From Sporolactobacillus nakayamae (GTDB lineage: Bacteria; Bacillota; Bacilli; Bacillales; Sporolactobacillaceae): DNA of 62,734 nucleotides. This document shows positions 8,815-17,923 of the stretch, in pieces (positions within the stretch are counted from its first letter, which is position 1; each line of letters begins with the position of its first letter). The translations under genes and the position numbers were made by a program. The notes under the pieces are model-generated. The model was not told the origin of the DNA. It saw only the letters and a program-made list of their open reading frames with translations, and ran no database searches. The stretch covers positions 1 to 62,734 of the forward strand of contig NZ_FOOY01000023.1 of the NCBI RefSeq assembly GCF_900113325.1, written 5' to 3'.

Positions 8815-10296
8815 TTGACAGAAGAAGTCAGGGTACGCTATGCGCCGAGTCCGACAGGTTTCCTGCACATCGGGAACGCGCGTACCGCAATTTTTAACTA
8901 TCTATTTGCTCGTCACGCCGGCGGCAAATTCATTATCCGTATTGAGGACACCGATCAGAAACGTAATGTTGAAGGTGGAGAAGAAAGCCAGCTGACATTT
9001 TTGAAATGGCTCGGTCTTGAATGGGACGAGAGTGTCGATGTCGGCGGTGAATATGGTCCATATCGTCAAATGGAACGTCTGGATATTTATAAAAAATATT
9101 GGAAAGAACTTCTGGACAAGGGTCTCGCTTATAAATGCTACTGCACGCCTGAGGAACTTAAAGCAGAACGTGAAGAACAGATGGCAAGCGGCCATACACC
9201 TGGATACTCAGGAAAATGTCGACATCTGTCCGAAGAACAAATCGCTCACTATGAGGCTGAGGGGCGCAAGCCGACACTACGTTTCCGCATTCCTGGCGAT
9301 CAGAAAATTGAATTTGACGATATTGTTAAAGGTCATGTGACTTTTGACTCGAGTGCCGTCAGTGATTTTGTGATCGTCAAGCAGAATGGCGTTCCGACGT
9401 ATAATTTTGCTGTTGTGATCGATGATCATTTGATGAAGATGACTCATGTTCTTCGCGGGGAGGAACATATTTCAAATACACCAAAACAAATCCTCATGTT
9501 CCGTGCTTTTGGATGGGAGCCGCCGACGTTCGGTCATATGACTTTGATCGTCAACGAAAACCATAAAAAGCTGAGCAAGCGGGATAACAGTATTGTTCAG
9601 TTCATTGAGCAGTACAAGAACATGGGCTTTCTCCCTGAAGCACTGTTTAACTTCATTACGCTGCTTGGATGGTCGCCAAAAGGAGAAGAAGAAATCTTCT
9701 CCCGCGAAGAATTTATCAAACTCTTTGACGCTGACCGGTTGAGCAAATCGCCTGCGATGTTTGATAAATCGAAGCTTGAATGGATGAACGGACAATATAT
9801 TAAGAAAATGTCTAAAGAAGACTACGTTCAGATGACGCTTCCTTATATGGTTAACGCTGGACTTATCCCGGCTGAAATGACCGATGAGCAGCGTGATTGG
9901 GCGACGCGTGTTGTGCTCTTGTATCAAGAACAACTACACTTTGGCGCGGATATTGTCAATTTATGCGATATGTTCTTTAATAAGGACGTTGTGAAGACCG
10001 ATCTGACGAAGGATGAGCAGAAAATTCTTGAAGGCGAACAAGTGAAGGACGTTCTTTCTGTGTTCGATCGTGAATTAAGGGCTCTGACAGAATGGACAGC
10101 AGAAGCGATTGCACCTAAAATAAAAGTTACCCAGAAGGAAACAAAACAGCGCGGTTGGAAGCTGTATATGCCGATACGCGTGATCGCAACGGGCTCAGCA
10201 CATGGGCCGGAACTCCCTGAGGCGCTGGAATTGCTCGGAAGAGATCTTGTATTGAAAAGATTGGAAAATTACCTTTCAACGGAACAGACCGTCTAA
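8815..10296 (+). CDS. gltX: Glutamyl-tRNA synthetase
   Basis: A class I synthetase that charges tRNA-Glu and, in most Firmicutes, also tRNA-Gln non-discriminatingly (then amidated by GatCAB). The 493-residue product has the HIGH-type motif FLHIGNART, the IEDTDQKRN segment, the KMSKS-type motif KLSKRDNS and the anticodon-binding C-terminal domain. Start choice is uncertain: TTG at 8815 gives the family N-terminus [15 protein letters not shown] and has GTGGTGA 5 nt upstream; a GTG at 8803 in the same frame is possible. An AT-rich region with GTTAAAATAA precedes it. It is followed by the cysE T-box leader. Confidence 0.96.
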   Translation: MTEEVRVRYAPSPTGFLHIGNARTAIFNYLFARHAGGKFIIRIEDTDQKRNVEGGEESQLTFLKWLGLEWDESVDVGGEYGPYRQMERLDIYKKYWKELLDKGLAYKCYCTPEELKAEREEQMASGHTPGYSGKCRHLSEEQIAHYEAEGRKPTLRFRIPGDQKIEFDDIVKGHVTFDSSAVSDFVIVKQNGVPTYNFAVVIDDHLMKMTHVLRGEEHISNTPKQILMFRAFGWEPPTFGHMTLIVNENHKKLSKRDNSIVQFIEQYKNMGFLPEALFNFITLLGWSPKGEEEIFSREEFIKLFDADRLSKSPAMFDKSKLEWMNGQYIKKMSKEDYVQMTLPYMVNAGLIPAEMTDEQRDWATRVVLLYQEQLHFGADIVNLCDMFFNKDVVKTDLTKDEQKILEGEQVKDVLSVFDRELRALTEWTAEAIAPKIKVTQKETKQRGWKLYMPIRVIATGSAHGPELPEALELLGRDLVLKRLENYLSTEQTV

Positions 10297-10329
10297 TTTG
10301 TACAGGTGACTATGCGGTACTGACTGAGT

Positions 10330-10604
10330 GGATTTTTTTGAGAACGCGCATAATGTGTAGTAGAAAACGATGAAGAGGTTGAGTAAGTATTTGTGTCTCC
10401 CATAGCAGAGAGAACGGTCGTTAGGCTGAAAACCGTTTGGGAAGCAAATGACCGAATTGCCCCTCTGAGTTGATCGCTGAACGGAGATCAGTAGGCGAAA
10501 ACGGTAGCCGCCGTTATCGGCGTATGAGTGGAGAATTTTCTCAAGCAAAGTGGAACCGCGTCAAAAGGCGTCTTTGTGTCAGTCGACACAAAGACGCCTT
10601 TTTG
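10330..10604 (+). promoter_or_regulatory. Cys-specific T-box leader of cysE-cysS
   Basis: A tRNA-sensing T-box riboswitch. The T-box sequence AAAGTGGAACCGCG lies at 10547-10560 and a strong terminator (AAGGCGTCTTTGTGTC / GACACAAAGACGCCTT) at 10565-10600 followed by T5. Stem I has AGAGG near 10374 pairing with CCTCT near 10462. The internal loop between them carries codon TGC at 10458-10460 in the context GAAT-TGC-C, so the specifier reads Cys. Uncharged tRNA-Cys should stabilise the antiterminator and switch on cysE and cysS. This matches the Cys T-box known before cysE in B. subtilis. Confidence 0.92.
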
Positions 10605-10671
10605 AACAACAATGACGTAGGCTTGTCGTTTACTTAAATCAGAATGTCGAAAATGAAGGAGGCGGAGTTCT

Positions 10672-11328
10672 GTGAGCGGCATTATTGCAGAGGATCTGAA
10701 CAACGTGTTTGATCAAGATCCTGCAGCAAGAAGCAAGTGGGAAGTAATTATGACGTATTCTGGATTGCATGCGATCTGGTCGCATCGAGTCGCCCACTGG
10801 TTATGGAAGAAAAAGCGCTATTTTCTCGCTCGAGCTTTGTCACAATGTTCCCGTTTTTTTACAGGGATTGAAATACATCCGGGTGCTACGATTGGCAGAC
10901 GCTTCTTTATGGATCACGGAATGGGTATTGTTATTGGTGAAACCTGTGAAATCGGTAATGATGTGACGCTCTTTCAGGGAGTGACTCTTGGCGGTACCGG
11001 CAAAGAAAAAGGGAAAAGACATCCGACCGTGGGCAACGATGTGTTGATCTCGGCGGGAGCGAAGGTGCTTGGCTCAATCACTATTGGAGATCATTCCAAA
11101 ATTGGTGCCGGCTCAGTAGTTCTGCATGATGTCCCGCCGGATTCGACAGTTGTCGGTGTCCCTGGTCGCGTCGTGAGACAGAATGGAATAAGAGTGCACC
11201 ATCATGATCTGAATCATGCAGACCTTCCGGATCCGGTCGCTGAAAAAATGCAGCAATTGGAGCGGGAAATTAATGCTTTACACATGAAAATACAGGAATT
11301 AAATACGTTACAAAAAGAGAAGGAGTGA
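10672..11328 (+). CDS. cysE: Serine O-acetyltransferase
   Basis: CysE makes O-acetylserine from serine and acetyl-CoA, the first step of cysteine synthesis. The 218-residue product has an N-terminal helical region with [19 protein letters not shown], then left-handed beta-helix hexapeptide repeats (about 65-165) containing [23 protein letters not shown] and VTLGGTGK, and a charged C-terminal helix. The GTG start has AAGGAGG 9 nt upstream. It is controlled by the T-box directly before it and ends overlapping the ribosome site of cysS, so precursor supply and Cys charging are co-regulated. Confidence 0.97.
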   Translation: MSGIIAEDLNNVFDQDPAARSKWEVIMTYSGLHAIWSHRVAHWLWKKKRYFLARALSQCSRFFTGIEIHPGATIGRRFFMDHGMGIVIGETCEIGNDVTLFQGVTLGGTGKEKGKRHPTVGNDVLISAGAKVLGSITIGDHSKIGAGSVVLHDVPPDSTVVGVPGRVVRQNGIRVHHHDLNHADLPDPVAEKMQQLEREINALHMKIQELNTLQKEKE

Positions 11329-11333
11329 TCGAA

Positions 11334-12734
11334 ATGACGTTAAAAGTGTATAACACGCTTACGAGAAAAAAGGAACCGTTTCATCCCATTGAAGAGAAAA
11401 AGGTTCGAATGTATGTGTGCGGACCTACAGTTTATAATTATATCCATATTGGAAACGCGCGGCCTGCGGTCGTTTTCGACACGGTTCGCAGGTATTTTGA
11501 ATATCGCGGGTATATAGTAAAGTATGTGTCAAATTTTACTGACGTCGATGACCGCTTAATCAATGCTTCGAAAGAACGCCACATCTCGGTACCTGAAATC
11601 GCCGATCAGTTTATTAAAGCATACAAAGAAGATACTGGGGCGCTTAATGTTAAGACAGCAACAGTACACCCGAGAGCGACAGAAACGATGCCGGAAATCA
11701 TTACATTTATCAGTAAATTGGTGGACAGCGGGTACGCCTATGCGTCCCATGGCGATGTGTATTTCAGAACGCGAAAATTTAAAGAATACGGGAAACTGTC
11801 CCATCAGTCCATTGATGATCTGAAGTCGGGAGCTCGTATTGATATCGGTGAAAGCAAAGAGGATCCATTGGATTTTGCCTTGTGGAAAGCAGCAAAACCC
11901 GGTGAAATTAAATGGGCGAGTCCATGGGGCGATGGACGACCAGGCTGGCATATTGAGTGCTCGGCGATGGTCGAAAAGTATTTAGGCGACACTATCGACA
12001 TTCACGCCGGCGGGACAGATTTGACATTTCCGCATCATGAAAATGAAATTGCGCAGTCGGAAGCGCTGCACCATAAGACAATGGCCCATTACTGGCTCCA
12101 TAATGGGCACATTCAGATAAATCATGAGAAAATGTCCAAATCAATCGGCAATGTGATTCTTGTTCACGATCTAATTAAAAAGTTTGATCCGCAAGTGGTC
12201 CGCTTTTTCATTCTGTCGGTTCAGTATCGTCACCCGATTAATTTCAGTGATGCACTATTGAACGATGCGGTGCAAGCTTTTGGCCGATTAGCGACAACGC
12301 ATTATAACTTGAATCATCGACTGAGCCAAATGACGAATTCTGCTGGAATTAATGAAGCTCTTGTCGAAAACTATCGGAAACCATTTGTCGAAGCGATGGA
12401 CGATGATTTTAATACGGCCAATGCGATCGCCGTACTTTTTGATATCGCGCGTGACGCCAATATTGCCCTTCAAAATGAAAATGCCTTGGAAAAAGACCTT
12501 AGTGCCTATGTGCAGGCTTTGACCGAACTGTCAGGCGTGCTCGGGTTGAAACTTGCAGTCGATACGGACAGTATATTGGATACCGAGGTAGATGCTCTGA
12601 TCAAGAAACGCGAAACGGCGAGACAGAACAAAGACTTTGCTGTTGCCGACAGCATTCGCGATGAATTGAAAAATGCTGGCATTATTTTGGAAGACACGCC
12701 GCAGGGCGTACGCTGGAAAAGGGGACAGGAATGA
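11334..12734 (+). CDS. cysS: Cysteinyl-tRNA synthetase
   Basis: A class I synthetase that charges tRNA-Cys. The 466-residue product has a zinc-site cysteine at C29 in [18 protein letters not shown] with the HIGH motif, further zinc ligands in WHIECSAM and [10 protein letters not shown], the KMSKSIGN loop and a C-terminal anticodon-binding helical domain. The ATG at 11334 is chosen: AGAAGGAG lies 8 nt upstream and the N-terminus [11 protein letters not shown] fits the family. It overlaps mrnC by 4 bp. Expression should follow the Cys T-box. Confidence 0.98.
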   Translation: MTLKVYNTLTRKKEPFHPIEEKKVRMYVCGPTVYNYIHIGNARPAVVFDTVRRYFEYRGYIVKYVSNFTDVDDRLINASKERHISVPEIADQFIKAYKEDTGALNVKTATVHPRATETMPEIITFISKLVDSGYAYASHGDVYFRTRKFKEYGKLSHQSIDDLKSGARIDIGESKEDPLDFALWKAAKPGEIKWASPWGDGRPGWHIECSAMVEKYLGDTIDIHAGGTDLTFPHHENEIAQSEALHHKTMAHYWLHNGHIQINHEKMSKSIGNVILVHDLIKKFDPQVVRFFILSVQYRHPINFSDALLNDAVQAFGRLATTHYNLNHRLSQMTNSAGINEALVENYRKPFVEAMDDDFNTANAIAVLFDIARDANIALQNENALEKDLSAYVQALTELSGVLGLKLAVDTDSILDTEVDALIKKRETARQNKDFAVADSIRDELKNAGIILEDTPQGVRWKRGQE

Positions 12735-13153
12735 GAATAAGTGGAACCAAAACCGATCCTAACCTGCTGAACAGCCTTGCGCTCGCCTATATGGGAGATG
12801 CGGTGATTGAGGTCTATGTGCGCCAAGCGATTATCTCTATGTCCGGTGTAACGAAACCTCATGCGCTCCATGTTCAGGCGGTAGACTATGTATCCGCAAA
12901 ATCGCAATCCAGATTTCTTCATGAATTGATGGATGAAGAGTTTCTGACTGAAGATGAGCTGACTATTGTCAGACGGGGACGCAACGCGAAATCTCATTCA
13001 GTACCAAGGAACACCGATGTTCAAACGTATAATTTTAGTACCGGATTTGAAGCGTTAATTGGCGCGTTATTTTTTAATGACGAGCAAGAACGGATTGACG
13101 AGATTATGGAAAAAATGTTTGTTAACCATCCGGTCGAAGGGAGCGGTCATTAA
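12731..13153 (+). CDS. mrnC: Mini-ribonuclease III
   Basis: Mini-III is an RNase III catalytic domain lacking the dsRNA-binding domain; in B. subtilis it matures the 23S rRNA ends. The 140-residue product has [14 protein letters not shown] with catalytic D23 and the second acidic motif [11 protein letters not shown]. An arginine-rich segment ([15 protein letters not shown]) matches the family RNA-contact loop. Its start overlaps the end of cysS (ATGA) and its stop overlaps the start of rlmB, so this is a tightly coupled operon. Confidence 0.95.
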   Translation: MRISGTKTDPNLLNSLALAYMGDAVIEVYVRQAIISMSGVTKPHALHVQAVDYVSAKSQSRFLHELMDEEFLTEDELTIVRRGRNAKSHSVPRNTDVQTYNFSTGFEALIGALFFNDEQERIDEIMEKMFVNHPVEGSGH

Positions 13154-13890
13154 TGAGTGATGAATGGATCGTCGGACGGCATCCCGTTTCAGAAGCCATC
13201 AGATCGGGAAGAGAAATAAATAAAGTTTGGCTGAATAAAGAAGGCAGAGGCCTAGGCGATTTGTTGGATCTAATTAAGTCCAATGGTATCTCCGTTCAGT
13301 TTGTACCCAAACAGAAACTGGATCAATTGTCTAAATCTGCGCAGCATCAAGGAGTGGTGGCTTCCATAGCCGCCTATCGCTATGCGGAGTTGGACGACCT
13401 GTTCGCGCTTGCGGAAAGTCGAGGCGAACAACCATTTTTCATGATGTTGGATAATATCGAGGATCCGCATAATTTAGGGTCAATTTTAAGAACTGCGGAT
13501 GCGTCAGGCTGTCACGGAGTGATTATTCCGAAACGACATTCTGTCGGATTGACTTCGGTAGTCGCTAAGGCATCAACGGGCGCAATTGAATATGTCCCTG
13601 TCGCGCGTGTGTCTAATCTGGCAAGTACCATGGATGTTTTGAAGAAGAGAGGTATCTGGTTTGCCGGTACCGCGGCGGATGGCAGTGAGGACTATCGCTC
13701 AGCGGATTTTTCGATACCTATCTGCCTCGTTATTGGTAATGAGGGTGCCGGTATCTCCCAACTTGTGCGCAAGAAGTGCGATTTTCTGATCAGCCTGCCG
13801 ATGCGGGGCAAGGTAACATCTTTGAATGCCTCGGTAGCCGCCAGTCTATTGATGTATGAGGTGCTCAGGCACCGTGAGAAGCAAGGGTGA
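13153..13890 (+). CDS. rlmB: 23S rRNA 2'-O-methyltransferase (RlmB/TrmH family)
   Basis: A SPOUT-class methyltransferase with an N-terminal substrate-binding domain (about 1-75, EWIVGRHPVSEAI) and a trefoil-knot domain with the three family motifs: LDNIEDPHNLGSILRTADA, LVIGNEGAGIS and LPMRGKVTSLNASVAAS. It corresponds to B. subtilis YacO. The target (23S G2251 in E. coli numbering) is inferred from the family. It overlaps mrnC by one base and is 6 bp from rae1. Confidence 0.94.
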   Translation: MSDEWIVGRHPVSEAIRSGREINKVWLNKEGRGLGDLLDLIKSNGISVQFVPKQKLDQLSKSAQHQGVVASIAAYRYAELDDLFALAESRGEQPFFMMLDNIEDPHNLGSILRTADASGCHGVIIPKRHSVGLTSVVAKASTGAIEYVPVARVSNLASTMDVLKKRGIWFAGTAADGSEDYRSADFSIPICLVIGNEGAGISQLVRKKCDFLISLPMRGKVTSLNASVAASLLMYEVLRHREKQG

Positions 13891-13896
13891 CGTGCG

Positions 13897-14406
13897 ATGA
13901 ACGATATTCTGATTGTCGACGGCTACAATGTCATAGGGGCTTGGACCGAGCTGAAGGAACTTCAAAAAAATGACTTCGAAAGTGCTCGAAATTTGCTGAT
14001 TGATAAGTTATCGGAGTATCAGGCAGTCACCGGCTGGCGCGTGATTTTAATTTTCGACGCCTATCTGATTCCCGGCAAGGAGACGAAGACGAAGAAGTCA
14101 AAAATTGAAGTCATCTATACCAAAAAAAGCGAGAAAGCGGATCAGAAAATCGAAGGACTGATTAAAAAACTGCAAAATGTTAAGACACGAATCCACGTTG
14201 CAACATCGGACATGGCGGAACAATGGGCAGTTTTTTCTCAAGGTGCTCTGAGAAAGCCTTCTCGCGAATTGATTGAAGAAATCGGCAATATTGAACGTGA
14301 AATCAAGAAAAGCACGACAAATGAACGAGCGCCGTCGTCAATCACAAAAATTTATCTTGATGAAGCGATACGAGAAAAATTGGAACAGATGCGGAGAGGT
14401 TTTTGA
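13897..14406 (+). CDS. rae1: Rae1 (YacP), ribosome-associated NYN endoribonuclease
   Basis: B. subtilis Rae1 enters the ribosomal A site and cleaves certain mRNAs between codons. The 169-residue product opens with ILIVDGYNVIGAW, the NYN signature with the first catalytic Asp at residue 8, followed by IFDAYL and ATSDMAEQW, the remaining acidic positions of the PIN-like fold. A basic segment (ETKTKKSKIEVIYTKKSEK) lies between. Short spacing makes it the last gene of the cysE-rae1 unit before the separate sigH promoter. Confidence 0.94.
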   Translation: MNDILIVDGYNVIGAWTELKELQKNDFESARNLLIDKLSEYQAVTGWRVILIFDAYLIPGKETKTKKSKIEVIYTKKSEKADQKIEGLIKKLQNVKTRIHVATSDMAEQWAVFSQGALRKPSRELIEEIGNIEREIKKSTTNERAPSSITKIYLDEAIREKLEQMRRGF

Positions 14407-14412
14407 ATATTC

Positions 14413-14442
14413 TTGACGATTTAAAAAATTGTAATGTATAAT
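14413..14442 (+). promoter_or_regulatory. sigma-A-type promoter of sigH
   Basis: TTGACG (14413-14418), 18 bp, TATAAT (14437-14442), placed 40 bp before the sigH start in an A/T-rich stretch. In B. subtilis sigH transcription is repressed by AbrB in exponential growth; I cannot show an AbrB site here. Confidence 0.8.
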
Positions 14443-14482
14443 ATTCTAACAAAAGGCATCCTAGTGCTCGGGGGGATTAAAG

Positions 14483-15130
14483 ATGATTGGTAATCCGGTT
14501 AAGGCAAACGCTGCATTTGTTTCACTAGATGACACAGAATTATTGAAAGCGGTTCATGAAGGCAATAACCAAGCCCTGGAGTATCTCATTTTTAAATATA
14601 AGAATTTTGTGCGCGCCAAAGCAAAAGCTTATTTTCTTGTTGGGGCGGATCGCGAAGACATCATTCAGGAAGGAATGATCGGACTTTTTAAAGCGATCCG
14701 AGACTACCGGGGAGACAAGTTGGCTTCGTTTAAGGCATTCGCGGAGTTATGCATTACACGTCAGATGATTACTGCCGTCAAGACGGCGACCCGTCAAAAA
14801 CACATTCCGCTTAACTCGTACGTGTCACTCGATAAACCGATCTATGACGAAGAATCAGAACGGACATTGATGGATGTGGTATGCGAAGCGGAATCAAACA
14901 ACCCCGAGCAAATGCTGATCAGCCGCGAGGAATACGATGATATTGAAGAGAAGCTCTCGCGCGTTTTAAGTGATTTAGAGCGCAAGGTACTTAGGCAGTA
15001 TCTTGACGGCAGGACGTATCAGGAAATCTCTGTTGATTTAAAGCGGCATGTCAAATCAATTGACAATGCGTTGCAACGTGTAAAACGAAAACTGGAACAC
15101 AGCATGCATCTGGAAGAATTCAGCATATGA
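14483..15130 (+). CDS. sigH: Sigma-H, transition-state and sporulation sigma factor
   Basis: Sigma-H directs post-exponential and early sporulation transcription (spo0A, kinA, ftsZ and others in B. subtilis). The 215-residue product has region 2 with DREDIIQEGMIGLFKAI and the aromatic segment KLASFKAFAELCITRQMI, and region 4 with the helix-turn-helix LDGRTYQEISVDLKRHVKSIDNAL. Length is as in Bacillus (about 218). The GGGGG before the ATG at 14483 is a usable ribosome site. It supports an endospore-forming host. Confidence 0.97.
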   Translation: MIGNPVKANAAFVSLDDTELLKAVHEGNNQALEYLIFKYKNFVRAKAKAYFLVGADREDIIQEGMIGLFKAIRDYRGDKLASFKAFAELCITRQMITAVKTATRQKHIPLNSYVSLDKPIYDEESERTLMDVVCEAESNNPEQMLISREEYDDIEEKLSRVLSDLERKVLRQYLDGRTYQEISVDLKRHVKSIDNALQRVKRKLEHSMHLEEFSI

Positions 15131-15157
15131 TCAACTGAGCGCGTGATTCGTGTATTA

Positions 15158-15187
15158 TTGACAAGCTGCAGAGCTTTGTGATAAATT
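15158..15187 (+). promoter_or_regulatory. Candidate promoter upstream of bL33-secE-nusG
   Basis: TTGACA (15158-15163), 18 bp, TAAATT (15182-15187). The inferred start near 15194 is only about 17 bp before a terminator-like hairpin, so transcripts from here must read through it. Confidence 0.5.
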
Positions 15188-15210
15188 GTATCTAGTATAT
15201 GATGAACAAC

Positions 15211-15240
15211 AAGAAAGGCGGATTAGCGCCTTTCTTTCTT
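15211..15240 (+). terminator. Terminator-like hairpin after sigH
   Basis: AAGAAAGGCG and CGCCTTTCTT pair around a 6-nt loop, followed by TCTTTT. It probably ends sigH transcripts, but it lies downstream of the candidate secE promoter and could attenuate it. Confidence 0.65.
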
Positions 15241-15300
15241 TTACTTGCAGAAAAATGCAGCGCCCATCTCCGATTAGACAACGATCTGGAGTGAGACTGC

Positions 15301-15414
15301 ATGTCCCAGACCCGCAACGCAACTAATTATTCAGAAGATGACCGGGGACATGAGATGCAGGTTGAATCCCATAAATCGTGTTGGAATTGCAAGACATATA
15401 CGAATAGACACTGA
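15301..15414 (+). CDS. rpmG: Divergent, shortened bL33-like protein
   Basis: A 37-codon frame in the exact place of rpmGB (between sigH and secE in B. subtilis), with GGAGTGAG about 5-6 nt before the ATG. The C-terminal part KSCWNCKTYTNRH aligns with the bL33 ending KYCNTCNSHTMHLETK, keeping CxxC and the following Thr. The first CxxC half of the zinc ribbon, the RNYTT motif and the final ETK are absent or unrecognisable. Upstream in another frame GTG-AGA-CTG-CAT-GTC resembles the family start MRxxV, so a frameshifted relic is possible. I judge this a decayed or strongly divergent gene; a normal bL33 copy should exist elsewhere. Confidence 0.45.
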   Translation: MSQTRNATNYSEDDRGHEMQVESHKSCWNCKTYTNRH

Positions 15415-15442
15415 AATAATCTGATTAGCGGAGGTAACACCT

Positions 15443-15640
15443 ATGGCGGGCATTATCAAGGGAACCGGAAAATTTTTCCGAGACATTGTCACTGAATCGA
15501 AAAAAGTCACTTGGCCAACACGTAAAGAACTAGTGAAGTACACGGTAACTGTAATTGTGACCGTTGTCTTTTTGACGCTCTTTTTCGTTGTTATTGATCT
15601 GGGGATCTCCCAGCTTCTGCGTGTGATTACAAATCAATGA
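15443..15640 (+). CDS. secE: SecE, translocase subunit
   Basis: SecE clamps SecY in the protein-conducting channel. The 65-residue product is of the short Gram-positive type: an amphipathic N-terminal helix with the conserved ESKKVTWPTRKEL motif and a single membrane segment (about residues 33-58). GGAGGT lies upstream of the ATG. It precedes nusG, the usual order. Confidence 0.96.
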   Translation: MAGIIKGTGKFFRDIVTESKKVTWPTRKELVKYTVTVIVTVVFLTLFFVVIDLGISQLLRVITNQ

Positions 15641-15696
15641 TTGTTTTCCCGTGCTAATTGGTAACGGACAAGGCAATCATTTGGAGGAAAAACGAT

Positions 15697-16233
15697 ATGG
15701 AGAAGAACTGGTATGTTGTTCACACATACTCGGGTTACGAAAACAAAGTAAAAACAAACCTTGAGAAAAGGGTTGAATCCATGGGTATGGCGGATAAGAT
15801 TTTCCGTATTCTTGTGCCTATGGAAGAAGAAACAGAGATTAAGAATGGTCAAAAGAAAACAGCCATGAAGAAAGTGTTTCCTGGCTACGTGCTAACGGAA
15901 ATGGTGATGACCGATGATTCTTGGTATGTTGTGCGCAATACACCGGGAGTTACAGGCTTTGTCGGATCAACAGGTTCCGGTTCTAAGCCAATTCCGCTTC
16001 TACAAGAAGAAGTTGACTCAATTCTTAAACAAATGGGTCTTAAAGAGCGAGTCAGCGATCTTACCTTCGAACTTAAAGAGCAGGTCAAAGTTAAAGAAGG
16101 ACCATTTGCCGACTTTATTGGAAGCGTTGAGAGCATTGATGAAGAGAAAGCCAAACTGAAAGTACATGTGAATATGTTCGGACGTGAAACACCGCTTGAA
16201 CTCGACTTTAATCAAGTTAAAAAGCTCGACTAA
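15697..16233 (+). CDS. nusG: NusG transcription factor
   Basis: NusG binds RNA polymerase clamp helices and affects pausing and termination. The 178-residue product has the NGN domain (WYVVHTYSGYENKVK, FPGYVLTEMVM, VRNTPGVTGFVG) and a C-terminal KOW domain (VKEGPFADFIGSVESID). The ATG at 15697 is chosen because GGAGG precedes it at about 10 nt and the N-terminus MEKNWYVVHTYSGYE is canonical; an upstream in-frame GTG at 15658 lacks a site. Confidence 0.97.
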   Translation: MEKNWYVVHTYSGYENKVKTNLEKRVESMGMADKIFRILVPMEEETEIKNGQKKTAMKKVFPGYVLTEMVMTDDSWYVVRNTPGVTGFVGSTGSGSKPIPLLQEEVDSILKQMGLKERVSDLTFELKEQVKVKEGPFADFIGSVESIDEEKAKLKVHVNMFGRETPLELDFNQVKKLD

Positions 16234-16278
16234 GGGTCCTAATTTAGGAATGATCGCAAAAAGTTGTTTGATCAAACC

Positions 16279-16307
16279 TTGCAATTTGCGTTTGCCGATT
16301 GTATAAT
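16279..16307 (+). promoter_or_regulatory. sigma-A-type promoter of rplK-rplA
   Basis: TTGCAA (16279-16284), 17 bp, TATAAT (16302-16307). It leaves an approximately 120-nt leader before rplK. Confidence 0.8.
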
Positions 16308-16374
16308 CTTGATGTTTGTATGATTTTATCCGATCTCACCATCGCAAGTCACACGAAGTGCAAGAAGCCATAGA

Positions 16375-16432
16375 GGTAATGTAGGAGTGGGAGGGGAAAA
16401 CCCGTACCACAAATTGTTGTAGGGAGGTGCTC
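16375..16432 (+). promoter_or_regulatory. Candidate L1-type autoregulatory leader
   Basis: A compact hairpin GTGG-GA-GGG-GAAAA-CCC-GTA-CCAC at 16387-16410 lies just before the rplK ribosome site. A short helix with an asymmetric internal loop next to rplKA is what L1 recognises in many bacteria. Recognition is by eye only. Confidence 0.4.
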
Positions 16433-16434
16433 TC

Positions 16435-16860
16435 ATGGCAAAGAAAGTAATCAAGCTAGTTAAACTGCAGATTCCAGCAGGCAAAGCAAATCCGGCTCCG
16501 CCAGTTGGTCCGGCATTGGGCCAGGCGGGCGTTAACATTATGGGCTTTTGTAAAGAATTTAACGCCCAGACATCTGATCAGGCAGGTCTGATTATTCCGG
16601 TTGTTATTTCTGTTTATGAAGACCGTTCATTTACGTTTATTACCAAAACACCGCCAGCCGCTGTTCTACTTAAGAAAGAAGCTGGTATTCAATCCGGTTC
16701 AGGCACGCCGAACACGAAAAAGGTTGCGACAATTAAACGCGACAAGGTCCGCGCGATTGCCGAAATGAAGATGCCTGATCTGAATGCGGCAAATGTTGAA
16801 TCTGCGATGCGCATGGTTGAAGGAACCGCGCGCAGCATGGGTATCGTTGTCGAAGATTGA
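16435..16860 (+). CDS. rplK: Ribosomal protein uL11
   Basis: uL11 forms the GTPase-associated centre with the 1058 region of 23S rRNA and is needed for RelA activation. The 141-residue product has the proline-rich N-terminal hinge ([22 protein letters not shown]) and the C-terminal rRNA-binding domain ([15 protein letters not shown]). Length is standard. AGGGAGGTG precedes the ATG. It is transcribed from its own promoter with rplA, 105 bp downstream. Confidence 0.98.
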   Translation: MAKKVIKLVKLQIPAGKANPAPPVGPALGQAGVNIMGFCKEFNAQTSDQAGLIIPVVISVYEDRSFTFITKTPPAAVLLKKEAGIQSGSGTPNTKKVATIKRDKVRAIAEMKMPDLNAANVESAMRMVEGTARSMGIVVED

Positions 16861-16965
16861 TCGGTTACAGGGCGAATAAAGCAACTGTTTGATTCGCATG
16901 TTTTTTTGTTTATGGTTGGTGGGAGGTCATATGCAAACCGTTAATACCACGAAGGAGGATTTCTA

Positions 16966-17658
16966 ATGGCTAAAAGAGGTAAAAAGTATCAAGAACAGGC
17001 TAAAGCGGTTGATCGCGCAAAAGCGTATAGCGTTGAAGAAGCAGTTAGCTTGGTAAAGAAAATCGCTTCTGCTGGATTTGATGAATCCGTCGATGTCGCT
17101 GTCCGTTTGGGCGTCGATACACGTAAAAACGACCAGCAGGTTCGTGGCGCTGTTGTACTGCCAAATGGTACGGGCAAAACGCAACGAGTACTCGTTTTCG
17201 CCAAGGGTGAAAAAGCGAAGGAAGCAGAAGCGGCCGGAGCGGATTACGTTGGTGAAGCTGAATACGTTGAGAAGATCAACGGTGGCTGGTTTGACTTCGA
17301 TGTCGTTGTTGCGACACCGGATATGATGGCTCAGGTTGGTCGTCTGGGACGTGTTCTCGGACCTAAAGGTTTGATGCCAAACCCGAAAACGGGCACGGTA
17401 ACTTTCGATGTTGAAAAGGCAGTTAAAGAAATTAAAGCAGGTAAAGTTGAATACCGCGCTCAGAAAGACGGAAACGTTCACGTGCCGATCGGTAAAGTTT
17501 CTTTTGAAGATGAGAAATTGGTTGAAAACTTTAAGGTGTTGGTTGAAACACTTATTAAAGTAAAACCAGCCGCGGCGAAAGGTACCTACCTAAAGAACAT
17601 TGCTGTGTCATCAACAATGGGACCTGGCGTTAAGGTAGCAGTTGCATCTGTAAAATAA
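16966..17658 (+). CDS. rplA: Ribosomal protein uL1
   Basis: uL1 forms the mobile L1 stalk and releases E-site tRNA; it often represses its own operon. The 230-residue product has the family start [13 protein letters not shown], the hydrophobic domain II and the signature [18 protein letters not shown]. Length is as in B. subtilis (232). The ribosome site AAGGAGG precedes the ATG. Confidence 0.98.
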   Translation: MAKRGKKYQEQAKAVDRAKAYSVEEAVSLVKKIASAGFDESVDVAVRLGVDTRKNDQQVRGAVVLPNGTGKTQRVLVFAKGEKAKEAEAAGADYVGEAEYVEKINGGWFDFDVVVATPDMMAQVGRLGRVLGPKGLMPNPKTGTVTFDVEKAVKEIKAGKVEYRAQKDGNVHVPIGKVSFEDEKLVENFKVLVETLIKVKPAAAKGTYLKNIAVSSTMGPGVKVAVASVK

Positions 17659-17681
17659 TAACCCGGCATTGAATCATTAGG

Positions 17682-17710
17682 TTGACATACTACAGTAAAA
17701 TCAATATAAT
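17682..17710 (+). promoter_or_regulatory. sigma-A promoter of rplJ-rplL
   Basis: TTGACA (17682-17687), 17 bp, TATAAT (17705-17710): a consensus promoter just after rplA, giving a leader of about 200 nt with the L10 element. Confidence 0.88.
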
Positions 17711-17739
17711 GTTTCATGTTGTGTAAATTAAATGATTAG

Positions 17740-17860
17740 CCGTAGACAGCAGGGGCATCATTAGTGCTTAATTAATCCCAGCCGAGGTTTAGCAAGTTCT
17801 TGATAACTTTTTGTTTGATAGATCAAGCCCTCGTGTCTTCTGGATCGAGGGCTTTTTTGA
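17740..17860 (+). promoter_or_regulatory. L10 leader with attenuator
   Basis: The region before rplJ carries a GC-poor structured leader (CAGCAGGGGCATC, GCCGAGGTTTAGCAAG) ending in a terminator AAGCCCTCG / CGAGGGCTT (17825-17833 / 17846-17854) with T6. In Firmicutes the L10-L12 complex binds this leader and promotes termination, setting L10/L12 output. The upstream CCGAGG could pair with part of the terminator stem as antiterminator; I have not folded it. Confidence 0.78.
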
Positions 17861-17923
17861 TGGGCCTAAAAGTGGGGGAAATACTGATACGGATATAACG
17901 CGAAAGAGGAGGTGCGAAGAATC

